A stretch of DNA of 11,904 bases, taken from the NCBI GenBank assembly GCA_029747585.1, contig JAPEVF010001250.1, positions 1-11,904 on the forward strand, in the 5' to 3' direction. The translations under genes were made by a program, and so were the position numbers. This DNA is from Pleurotus djamor (lineage: Eukaryota > Basidiomycota > Agaricomycetes > Agaricales > Pleurotaceae). Under the pieces are notes generated by a model that worked only from the letters and a program-made list of their open reading frames with translations, did no database searches and had not been told where the DNA came from. Numbering within the stretch: the first letter of the stretch is position 1; each line of letters begins with the position of its first letter. Shown piece by piece: positions 1 to 8,044 of the stretch.

Positions 1-343
1 CGCCGGTACAGGTGCGGGCTTGACGGGAACTGGCGCAGGCTTCGCCTTGGGTGGAGGTGCGGNCTTGGTGACTCGCTTCTCGTGAACGACGTTGAAGGTA
101 TCCTGAAATGCATGATGTGAGCCATGGAAGTCAATCCGCAAGAGACAGAAAGTGCCTTACCGTTTCAGATGGGGCGTATCCGAGAGCTAGTTCCCGCAAT
201 TGCAATGCCAAATCGTAGCTCTCGTAGTCACGACCTTGAAGATCATAGTTCTCGACATCGCCACCGTAGGAGATTGGGGACGAGTGGACTGTCAGGACAC
301 AGGCAAGGACGACGGAGGCACTGAGGATCTGTCGTAAAGTCAT
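1..343 (-). CDS. Secreted kinase-like protein, left-arm copy (5' part only)
   Basis: This is the 5' end of a second copy of the gene at 8045-9395, read on the minus strand. Exon 1 is 343-161 and encodes 61 residues, starting MTLRQ with a hydrophobic signal-peptide core. Intron 1 is 160-103 (58 bp, GTAAGG...TTTCAG). Exon 2 starts at 102 and runs off the window edge inside the Pro/Lys/Ala-rich linker. The ambiguous base at 63 lines up with a G in the right copy, so it does not signal a frame break. The 34 visible codons of exon 2 are open. Exon 1 differs from the right copy at four residues (Ser/Gly, Val/Ile, Leu/Ile, Gly/Ala). I chose the start at 343 over an in-frame ATG at 448 because a TATA box lies at 468-474, too close to the upstream ATG. 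Whether the kinase-like half survives cannot be seen here. Confidence 0.85.
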
Positions 344-467
344 GATGCAAAGAGGATGTAGTGGAGAATGGAAGGATGAAGAGGATGGACCAGCCACGCG
401 CTCTGAGTAGAGAAGAGTATTCGAGATGAGGATCAACCTGAGGAACATAAAGCTTGATAGGGAGTCC

Positions 468-474
468 TTTTATA
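468..474 (-). promoter_or_regulatory. TATA box of left-arm gene A
   Basis: TATAAAA is read on the minus strand about 125 bp before the chosen ATG at 343. The same box sits at the same spacing in the right arm (7914-7920). Conservation in both arms and the canonical sequence support a core promoter. Transcription start would be expected near 445-435. Confidence 0.6.
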
Positions 475-1323
475 GGATCACCCTCGGGCTCAAGACTCGT
501 TCAAGTGTTGACTTTGCACATTTGCTAGTTGCTCTCGAACTTGGGCGTTCAAACTTCAACTTCAACTTTGCCGATGTGTCGGTTACCAGATCGGCTGTGA
601 AATTGATGGTTTCAGTGGTCGCATCCACCTAACAAGGAGATGATCGCTGGGAGATTGGTGCTCGGTTACGAAATGGTGATGGTGTAGATCTGGGCGTCAA
701 TTGAACGCGTAAGGTAACCATATGGTCCATGGTTGTACCGACCGGTGTAATCCCCAAGTAATCCCCTGCGGCCCCTGCCAAGTAAGACGATGATGGCGAC
801 AGAGTAGTTGAATGTCCAGAGACGGCGGAAACCTATAACCCATGGAACGACAACAGTGAATCGTTGTCGCGAGGGGACATATTCACGGTGACGATGATGG
901 GATAAGGATGGTCGAACATGTTCTGTGGCGAAGGTACATATCAACCAAGGAGGCATGATCAAAGTCACTGAGGAACTACCTTACAATTGACTGCAGCGAG
1001 AGAGGCGGAAATCAAATTGAATTGACTCAGTGCTGAAACTTGGAGGTAGCCGTAGGAACATACAGGGTCATCGCCTTGAGCGACTATGTTGCAATGGTTA
1101 GCACGTCGATTACGGAGTTTTTCATGGTTTCAGTATCTCTTACGGGCGCCCGTCGGTGATCGCTGGACGTCTGGACCGTGTTGCCAGAAAACATAAATCA
1201 GGACATCGCAATGGCCGCATCAAGCGCATGCGGTCACACGATGTCCCTGATGTCGTGTAAGTTCGCGTATAAGCAGTGATAATTGCTGATGTACTTCTAC
1301 GTATCGTGTTTTTCTATCTGGAT
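475..1323. other. Intergenic region between gene A and gene B, left arm
   Basis: No gene is supported here. The stretch is the counterpart of 7090-7913 and contains the upstream region of gene A and the 3' flank of gene B. A 100-codon minus-strand open frame at 968-666 is seen, but its right-arm counterpart is broken. This arm has extra short bases near the promoter: a TTGAAG-type hexamer repeated near 555-570 and a few bases near 500-510. A 51-nt hairpin lies at 1199-1249 and is listed separately. Confidence 0.5.
1199..1249. repeat. Imperfect 51-nt hairpin, left-arm copy
   Basis: The outer stem pairs CAGGACATCG with CGATGTCCCTG (one bulged base). The inner stem is CCGCAT/ATGCGG, separated from the outer stem by a small internal loop. 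The 51-nt length is identical in the right arm (7170-7220). Only two bases differ: one in the terminal loop, and one at a stem position that can still pair as G-U in RNA. Function is unknown. Confidence 0.6.
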
Positions 1324-2130
1324 TCAAGGATGACGAGAGCGTGACTTTGATTTGGGACGGCGCACAGGAGGTTTGGGATGCCCATGTGGGGTCGGCTTAG
1401 CGGGGAAATGGGAACGGCTTGACGTGTGTGGATGGGGCCGAGCTGAAGACGGATGAAGGTGATGATGGCTTGAGGTACGCATGGGGTGACGATTTGAAGT
1501 GCGAGTAGGCCGATGTGAAGTCGAGGAGCCCGGAGTTGGGTGGCTTGGCCGCTCTGTTGTTGGACAATTCCACTTTGGTGTATCGTTGACTTGAATCCAA
1601 CGGCCTCGTTGAGTCTCATTAGTGGTTCGACGGGGAAGGAGACCGCCCTTGACGTGTTCTTCTTTCAACAGTTGATCGATATGCTCTCTGCTGTAGAGGA
1701 GGACGTCGATACTCGCTGCGGGCCCTAGCACTTGTTTGAATACACACAATCGACGGTTGTCGATCGAAAGATAACCGTATTCGTCATCTCGGTATATTCT
1801 GAGTATTTTGGGGAATACACTGGTGAGATAGGTCTTTGGATCGGTATGATTTCGGGCGCCGTTGGTAAACAGTCTGATATTTTCGAGATGACCATCTTTT
1901 GGGATATGGACCTATCTTGAGACAGAGTCCTGGGTGAACCCAAGTTCGTCAAGTGTAAAGCTAGTCTCTTGTGGAGTCGGTGCGTCGAAGTCGCGAGCGG
2001 AAACACTCCTGGCTTGGATGGACCACGCATAGGTACCACAAATGACCCAAACTAACCAAACCTGCAAGAGATTAATTGTTTGATGAGTTCAGCAGGGATT
2101 TCAGACAAGATAACATACAAAGTTAAGCAT
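1324..2130 (-). pseudogene. Left-arm copy of secreted gene B, broken by a nonsense codon
   Basis: This is the diverged copy of the gene at 6265-7089. Exon 1 is 2130-2119 (MLNF). The intron is 2118-2062 (57 bp, GTATGT...TTGCAG). Exon 2 starts at 2061. Codon 54, Ser (TCG) in the intact copy, is TAG here (1914-1912), so translation would stop after 53 residues, just past the signal peptide. Downstream the same frame stays open to a TGA at 1326-1324 and still encodes a close match to the intact protein, so the break looks recent. The tail lacks 18 bp (six codons, Pro-Pro-Ser-Arg-Thr-Ser or equivalent register) found in the right copy, removing one RTSS-type repeat. Possible escapes are readthrough or a sequencing error at 1914. 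Confidence 0.85.
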
Positions 2131-2612
2131 GCCAGAAAGTGAATGACGGGGCGAGTCATCAGACGCGAAGTGAGAATTCTTATATCGCGCACTAGGCCGT
2201 AGTCCTGAGAACTGAGAAGACTCTGGTCAACAGATAAAAAAAGCGCGAATGAACGTAAGAAACCGCGTTAAAAATGGGAATCTCGCTAGCTAGGTAATTT
2301 CAAGGAAGATTCTGCGTTGAATTGACAGCGATAAGGACTAGAAACGGAAAACGCAGGGAAAACGTGAGCTACTACTTGCCACCATGGACGCATGCTACTC
2401 ACACGAGAAGTTCCGGTTCTCTTCAAGCCCGAGGATCATTTCAAGTGTAGCTCTGCTAGCTTGTGAAAGAGAGGAGACTCGGCTGTCCATACCACTTAGT
2501 GAGACCACGGAAGGNAAAAAAAAGTCTAAAGATATCAGAGAGATATGGGCTGTTTGAGGTGAGAACCAGAGACAGGTTGGAAGCTCCGGGCGGCCCTCAG
2601 AGGGTTGAATTT
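2131..2612 (-). promoter_or_regulatory. Upstream region of left-arm gene B
   Basis: No gene is supported here. The stretch matches 5788-6264 of the right arm. TATAAG, read on the minus strand at 2184-2179, lies about 50 bp before the gene B start codon and is conserved in both arms, so it is the best core-promoter candidate. The inner repeat boundary is at the far end (2612). An ambiguous base at 2515 sits beside an A tract, and the right arm has its own ambiguous base at the matching tract (5874). Open frames crossing this region continue past the repeat boundary into unrelated sequence, so they are not convincing genes. Confidence 0.5.
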
Positions 2613-2980
2613 CATATTTCAGGTCTCAAGTTGCGTTTGACATCCAACTGGAGAGACCTGGAGTGGGATAATCACTGGGACTGTGCGAGGACTGTGAGAC
2701 TCGGACCGGGGTGGTTTGAGTAAGCGCCTGGGCGCCTTCTGAGGTTCTCTCCTTCCGCTCGATTTTCAGGTCCGATGGCTGCGTGAGACCGCTTTCCCTC
2801 TGGCCTAGCCAGCTTTCCTATGCTTGATTCACCCCTACCCACACGCCCACACTATTTGCAAAGACAATCCCCAACACCATCATGACTGCGCCTTTTGATT
2901 TCCCCCCCCCCCACAGACTTTCAGCAGGATCACATACTAGGACGCGTTATCTGCCCGTACGTGGTGCGAGTTCGTAGAGA
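2613..2980 (+). promoter_or_regulatory. Unique 5' flank of the P450 gene, with a short upstream ORF
   Basis: This is single-copy sequence between the left repeat arm and the P450 start codon. No clear TATA box is seen. A CT-rich stretch (about 2740-2912) ends in an 11-C run at 2902-2912 followed by CACAG, which could be promoter polypyrimidine or the end of a 5'-UTR intron. A 31-codon upstream ORF runs from ATG 2882 to TAG 2975-2977, three bases before the P450 ATG and in the same frame. Whether it is transcribed cannot be told from the sequence. Confidence 0.4.
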
Positions 2981-5238
2981 ATGTCGACCCTTACTGCCGC
3001 TCTTGGTGCCATCCTTGTCATTTTTATGCTAGACCGAGCGCTGAAAGTCGCTGTTTTTCGCAAGGTCAGCCTTGATTTAACTGACCTCCAATGGACATTG
3101 CAAAACTAACTGATAAATTACCAGAAAATCAGTGCTCTGCCGCGCATGATATGTGCGTTTGCACCTATGGAGGCACTGGGTGCCATGATTCCGACATTTC
3201 GACTGAATCCGGGAATCGCGTGGATATGGTTTTGGAAGGATGAAGGTATGTAGAGTATTATCGAACTTCGGCCTTTATCGAGGCACTGATCATTCGCGTC
3301 GAACATCAGTCTATTCGAAGTACAGCGCCGAAACAATATCCGTCTTTCCCTTACTGTCTGGGAAGCCGTCCATCTACACCAGCTCGCTAGAGGTTGCGAA
3401 ACAAATCGCTTCTACCCAGAAGCCATTCGAAAAATCTCATGATACGACTCGCGTTATTTCGTACGTACTTGCTCTCTCTCCAAGGTCCTTGGACCTTGCT
3501 TGACACGCGCTTGTAGAATTTGGGGTCCGAATATTTTTGCTGCAAATGGTGCCGACTGGAGACGACATCGTCGGATAATGGCCCCGGCCTTTGCGAGTGA
3601 TACGTGCGTGACTTGGTATTCGGTGGCGTTGATCAAGGTACTGACGGAAAGGGCTTACAGGTACTCTTTGGTTCGCAGAGAAGTATCCTCCCTATATCAA
3701 GAAATCTGCAAAGCCGAAGGTTGGAACAAAGCTGACCTCGTCACAATCCCTTCAATAAGTAACATCACAGTCAAAGTAAGTGTTCATATGATAACATTCC
3801 ATTCTATTCACCCTAATTTCCTGGACGCTGCAGTTGGCTCTGCTCGTCGTATCGCGATGTGGCTTTGGAAAAGCCATTCCTTGGAAGTTTGAGTCTGCGG
3901 GTGCAGAGATGAACTTCGCCGAAGCCCTGGCAATCGTCTCTGATACCTCCATGGCGAAAGCTGTCTTTCCGGAATGGATATTCAAATTACCTGTCAAACG
4001 GTATGTCACCACATACCCTACTACATAACTAATCGTTACTTCACTGTTTTTCACGACAGCCTTCGAAACATCGACCAAGCATTTCATATGTTGAAGGTTT
4101 TCATGAAGGATCTCATTAAGACGCGACGTCATGAGTTGGCTGTTGGGGAAGCAGCCGATCGGAGCGATGTCTTCAGTTTGATGATACAAGCGAGTGAAGC
4201 AGAAGGGAAGTTGGCTCTGACCGATGACGAACTGGTGCGCTGTCAGCGTTGCGTTCAATGTACTAAGTGACGATGACGATACATTTGTGGATGACAGAGT
4301 GGAAATACCTTCCTCATGCTACTGGCAGGCCATGGTACGTATTCATTCCTCTTCGCCTTCCATCCTTCTCGCAAACCAAACTGCTTACTGAGTCATCCGT
4401 ATAGAATCTACTGCCCATGCACTCGATGCTACTTTCCTGATGTTGGCGCTTCATCAAGAAATTCAACGGGAAGTCTACGAAGAGGTTCGACGCCGAAATT
4501 ATGTGGGTTTTGCCCCTACCAGTAGTGTTTCTTTTAACGCTTACATTGCCATGCCCTTGCGCTGTAGCCAGCAGGTATCGATGATGCTGAAACGTCCAAG
4601 GTGGAAGCATGCTTCCTTGAAGCTCTTCGAATGTATCGTACGTCTGGCTTCCATCTGCACCTTTACCGCCTGGGTCTCACATAGCATTTGTTTGTTAGCC
4701 GTTGGGTACATGATCACCCGTGACACCGCCGAGGATCTCATCCTCACGACATACGATGACAACGGTGTCTCCAAGCATATCCCTGTTGAGAAAGGGACAC
4801 GCCTTATTGTCGACCTCGTTGGAATTCGTAAGTCTACCTAAACTACAGCTTATTCCACCCGCCTCATCTGACTGATGTGTGAAGATTACAACCCGCGTCA
4901 TTTCCCACAACCAGAAGAGTACCGTCCTTCACGGTGGTATTCAGTCCACGAAAATGATATTTCCATGTTCTCCGTTGGTTCCCGTGCGTGTAAGTGGTTT
5001 CCACCTTCTCATTGAGCGTGGGCCGTAACCTGAGTCTGCTATAGGCATTGGCCGTCGATTCGCCATCACGGAAGCAGTCTCATTCCTGAGTGCTGTCCTT
5101 AAAGACTGGAAAATCGAACCTGCCACGTACTCCGCGAGTGAAACAAAAGCCCAGTGGAAAGAACGTGTGTCAAAGGTGCAGGTCAACATGACGCTGGGTG
5201 TTGGGCCTGTGTCTGTACGACTTGCTAGGCGCAACTGA
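2981..5238 (+). CDS. Cytochrome P450 monooxygenase, 13 exons, complete
   Basis: This encodes a haem-thiolate monooxygenase, expected on the ER membrane and fed by cytochrome P450 reductase; the substrate is unknown. My model is 2981-3064, 3125-3245, 3310-3460, 3517-3603, 3661-3775, 3834-4000, 4060-4234, 4298-4334, 4405-4502, 4568-4637, 4699-4827, 4885-4989 and 5045-5238. It gives 1533 nt and 510 residues, a usual length for the family. Every junction is GT-AG and keeps the frame. Landmarks in order are an N-terminal hydrophobic anchor (about residues 4-17); the C-helix motif WRRHRR at 133-138; the I-helix motif AGHEST at 310-315, with acid and threonine for oxygen activation; K-helix ExxR as E363-A-L-R366; a PERF-like segment EEYRPSRW; and the haem-binding loop FSVGSRAC with the ligand at Cys447. 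No key residue is missing. The first donor (GTCAGC at 3065) and the fourth (GTGCGT at 3604) are non-consensus but give the family-expected joins. The gene is the only one in the core between the repeat arms. I cannot assign a CYP family from sequence alone. Confidence 0.93.
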
Positions 5239-5787
5239 TGCTGACGCACCCCGAAGGTCTCAATGACAGCTAATGCGACGGGCTATCTTTTTGTAATGAT
5301 TGCGATACCGTCACACCTCGACTCTTGGGGTGAAAGTGGCCAACTGTCAGCATCGAGTAATTATCTAACACAGTGCAGCATTACACCTTGTTGATTTCTA
5401 CTCTACGATAGTACGATCGCCCTTCAAGAAAGAGATTGTAACCAAGCCGTATCGTCTTTGTCTTTTCTGCTCGATATGTTTCCGCCGGGCCGAGTTCCCG
5501 ACCGATGATGGCTTCCTAAATTAGTCTTTATGCTACTGCGCTCAGCTTGCCCCGACCGACTACTCTACCCCGCCGTGATACTAGTACTAGACACGCGCAA
5601 TGCTTCAAGTTGAAACCAAGTTCAAAATGAAAAGAGAGCGCGTAGGCAGCAAAGTCGGCTTGAAGCGGCAAGACATCCTTTCCCGCGGCCGTGGCAACAC
5701 TTGGTTGAATGGCGGGAGGTATGTGTCTTCGAAACTCCGATCTCCTGGAATTACTGAACATTTGGCGCAGCGGACACCAGTCCAGCC
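5239..5787. other. 3' flank of the P450 gene, no gene seen
   Basis: This is single-copy sequence between the P450 stop codon and the right repeat arm. I see no supported coding region. The open frames at 5600-5803 (plus) and 5761-5528 (minus) are short, lack recognisable motifs, and the first crosses the repeat boundary. I found no target-site duplication or terminal inverted repeat at the boundary near 5788 that would mark a transposon end. Confidence 0.5.
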
Positions 5788-6264
5788 AAATTCAACCCTC
5801 TGAGACCGCCCGGAGCTTCCAACCTGTCTCTGGTTCTCACCTCAAACAGCCCATATCTCTCTGATATCTTTAGNATTTTTTTCCTTCCGTGTTCTCACTA
5901 AGTGGTAGGGACAGCCAAGTCGCCTCTCTTTCACAAGCTAGCAGAGCTACACTTGAAATGGTCCTCGGGCTTGAAGAGTACCGGAACTTCTCGTGTGAGT
6001 AGCATGCGTCCATGGTGGCAAGTAGCTCACGTTTTCCCTGCGTTTCCCGTTTCTAGTCTTTATCGCTTTCAATTCAACGCACAATCTTCCTTGAAATTGC
6101 CTAGCTAGCGAGATTCCCGTTCTTGAACGCGGTTTCTTACGCTCATTCGCGCTTTTTTAATCCGTTGACCAGAGTCTTCTCAGTTCTCAGGACTACGGCC
6201 TAGTGCGCGATATAAGAATTCCCACTTCGCGTCTGATGACTCGTCCCGTCATTCACTTGCTGGC
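5788..6264 (+). promoter_or_regulatory. Upstream region of gene B, right arm
   Basis: No gene is supported. The stretch is conserved with 2131-2612 of the left arm. TATAAG at 6211-6216 lies about 54 bp before the gene B ATG and is the best core-promoter candidate. A T-rich tract with an ambiguous base at 5874 corresponds to the A tract at 2515. The 68-codon open frame at 5902-6108 shows no recognisable motif. Confidence 0.5.
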
Positions 6265-7089
6265 ATGCTCAAATATGTATGTTATTTTATCTGAAATCCC
6301 TGCTGAACTCATCGAACAATTAATCTCTTGCAGGTTTGGTTAGTTTGGGTCATTTGTGGTACCTCTGCGTGGTCCATCCTAGCCAGGAATGTTTCCGCTC
6401 GCGATTTCGACGCACCGACTCCACAAGAGACTAGCTTCACACTTGACGAACTTGGGTTCACCCAGGACTCTGTCTCAAGATCGGTCCATATCCCAAAAGA
6501 CGGTCATCTTGAAAATATCAAACTATTCATCAAGGGCGCCAGAAATCATACCGATCCAAAGACCTATCTCACCAGTGTATTCCCCAAAATACTCAGAATA
6601 TACCAAGATGACGAATACGGTTATCTTTCGATCGACAACCGTAGATTGTGTGTATTCAAACAAGTGCTAGGGCCCGCAGCGAGTATCGACGTCCTCCTCT
6701 ACAGCAGAGAGGATATCGATCAACTGTTGAAAGAAGAACACGTCAAGGGCGGTCTACTTGCCCGTCGAACCACTAATGAGACTCAACAAGGCCGTTGGAT
6801 TCAAGTCAACGATACACCAAAATGGAATTGTCCAACAGCAGAGCGACCTCCTCCATCGCGCACCTCAAGCCACCCAACTCCGGGCTCCTCGACTTCACAT
6901 CGGCCTACTCGCACTTCAAGTCGTCACCTCATGCGCACCTCAAGCCATCATCACCTTCATCCGTCTTCAGCTCAGCCCCATCCACGCACGTCAAGCCGTT
7001 CCCATTTCCCCGCTAAGCCAACCCCACATGGGCGTCCCAAACCTCCTGTGCGCCGGCCCAAATCAAAGTCACGCTCTCGTCATCCTTGA
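6265..7089 (+). CDS. Secreted protein of unknown family with Ser/His/Arg/Pro-rich tail (gene B, intact copy)
   Basis: I do not recognise this family. Exon 1 is 6265-6276 (MLKY). The intron is 6277-6333 (57 bp, GTATGT...TTGCAG). Exon 2 is 6334-7089. The product has 255 residues. The tiny first exon is chosen because it supplies an ATG and completes a classic signal peptide: residues 5-21 are hydrophobic, with likely cleavage after Ala21 or Ala26. The left arm preserves the same two-exon structure. Residues about 27-170 form a mixed-charge, probably folded region with cysteines at 110 and 170. Candidate N-glycosylation sites are N75-H-T and N152-E-T. From about 172 to the end the protein is low in acidic residues and rich in Ser, Thr, Pro, His and Arg, with RTSS[HR] repeated at about 180, 197, 205 and 222. 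The tail ends in a basic RRPKSKSRSR-type segment. It could be a cell-wall or extracellular protein with a disordered tail; the role is unknown. Confidence 0.8.
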
Positions 7090-7913
7090 ATCCAGATAGA
7101 AAAACACTATACATAGAAGTACATCAGCAATTATCATTGCTTATACGCGAACTTACAGTTACACGACATCAGGGACATCGCGTGACCGCATGCGCCTGAT
7201 GCGGCCATTGCGATGTCCTGATTTATGTTTTCTGGCTACACGGTCCAGACGTCCAGCGATCACCGACNGGCGCCCGTAAGAGATACTGAAACCATGAACA
7301 ACTCCGTAATCGACGTGCTATGCATTGCAACATAGTCGCTCAAGGCGATGACCCTGCATGTTCCTACGGCTACCTCCAAGTTTCAGCACTAAGTCGATCT
7401 ATTTTCCGCTGCAGTCAATTGCAAGGTAGTTCCTCAGTGACTGTGATTGTGCCTCCTTGGTTGATATGTGCCTTCGCTACAGAATCTGTCCGACCTTCCT
7501 CATCCCATCAGCATCACCGGGAATATGTCGATTCGCGACAACGATCAACTGTTGTCATTCCATGGGTTTTCGCCACCTCTGGACGTTCAAACGTTCAAGT
7601 TTAGCTGCACTATCGCCATCGTCGTCTCACTTGGCAGGGGCCGCAGGGGATTACTTGGGGATTACGCTGGTCGGCAAATTCATGGACCATATGGTTACCC
7701 TACGCGTTCAATTGACACCCAGTCCACCATCACTAACTCGTAACCGAGCACCAATCTCCCAGCGATCATCTCCTTGTTAGGTGGATGCGACCGTTGAAAC
7801 CATCAATTTCACAGCCGATCTGGTAACCGACATATCGGCAAAGTTGAACGCCCAAGTTCGAGAGCAACTAGCAAATGTGCAAAGTCAACACTTGTTGAGC
7901 CCGAGGTTGATCC
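7090..7913. other. Intergenic region between gene B and gene A, right arm
   Basis: No gene is supported. The region is the counterpart of 475-1323. Frames of 91-107 codons between 7320 and 7780 do not agree with the left arm: the left 968-666 frame aligns to sequence here that is frameshifted and stopped near 7600. The ambiguous base at 7268 corresponds to a G in the left arm. A conserved hairpin lies at 7170-7220. Confidence 0.5.
7170..7220. repeat. Imperfect 51-nt hairpin, right-arm copy
   Basis: The outer stem pairs CAGGGACATCGC (7170-7181) with GCGATGTCCTG (7210-7220), with one bulged G. The inner stem pairs CCGCAT (7186-7191) with ATGCGG (7199-7204). The internal loops are GTGA and CCATT. 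It lies about 80 bp after the gene B stop codon. It could fold in the gene B 3' UTR, or be a cruciform or an old element remnant; none of these is proven. Confidence 0.6.
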
Positions 7914-7920
7914 TATAAAA
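7914..7920 (+). promoter_or_regulatory. TATA box of gene A, right arm
   Basis: TATAAAA lies 131 bp upstream of the chosen start codon at 8045 and is conserved in the left arm. Its position argues against the in-frame ATG at 7940, which is only 26 bp from the box and so would probably fall before the transcription start. Confidence 0.65.
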
Positions 7921-8044
7921 GGACTCCCTATCAAGCTCTATGTTCCTCAGGTTGATCCTCATCTCCAATACTCATCTCTACTCAGAGCGCGTGGCTGGTC
8001 CATCCTCTTCATCCGTCTATTCTCCACTACATCCTCTTTGCATC

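Larger units (their letters stand above)
1..2612. repeat. Left arm of a large inverted repeat (continues beyond window)
   Basis: The reverse complement of this stretch matches about 5788-8387 almost base for base, with scattered substitutions and small indels. Matching landmarks are the gene A start codon (343 versus 8045), its TATA box (468-474 versus 7914-7920), a 51-nt hairpin (1199-1249 versus 7170-7220) and the gene B start codon (2130 versus 6265). The inner end is near 2612, where GTTGAATTT stops matching. The outer end lies outside the window. In exon 1 of gene A the arms differ at 8 of 183 positions by my count, so this is an aged duplication and not an identical copy. Confidence 0.93.

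Noticed and set aside
2463..2723. 86-codon plus-strand open frame
   Set aside because: It runs across the repeat boundary at 2612 into unrelated sequence, contains an ambiguous base, and shows no motif; the right arm does not preserve it.
3482..3497. AAGGTCC-TT-GGACCTT palindrome inside P450 intron 3
   Set aside because: It is a short perfect stem within a 56-bp intron that splices normally in the model; such palindromes occur by chance and nothing else supports a function.
2613..5787. Core between the arms as the cargo of a single transposon
   Set aside because: The arms themselves hold multi-exon host-type genes; no transposase, short terminal repeat or target-site duplication was found at the inner boundaries.
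5600..5803. 67-codon plus-strand open frame after the P450
   Set aside because: It is short, has no recognisable motif, and crosses the inner repeat boundary near 5788.
6758..7099. Open frame overlapping the gene B tail in another phase
   Set aside because: It is a shadow of the low-complexity tail. The gene B frame has the signal peptide and intron conserved in both arms.
7940..8044. Upstream in-frame ATG of gene A (and its left-arm counterpart at 448)
   Set aside because: It lies only about 26 bp after the TATA box, so is probably not within the mRNA. The extension would also bury the clear signal peptide starting MTLRQ.
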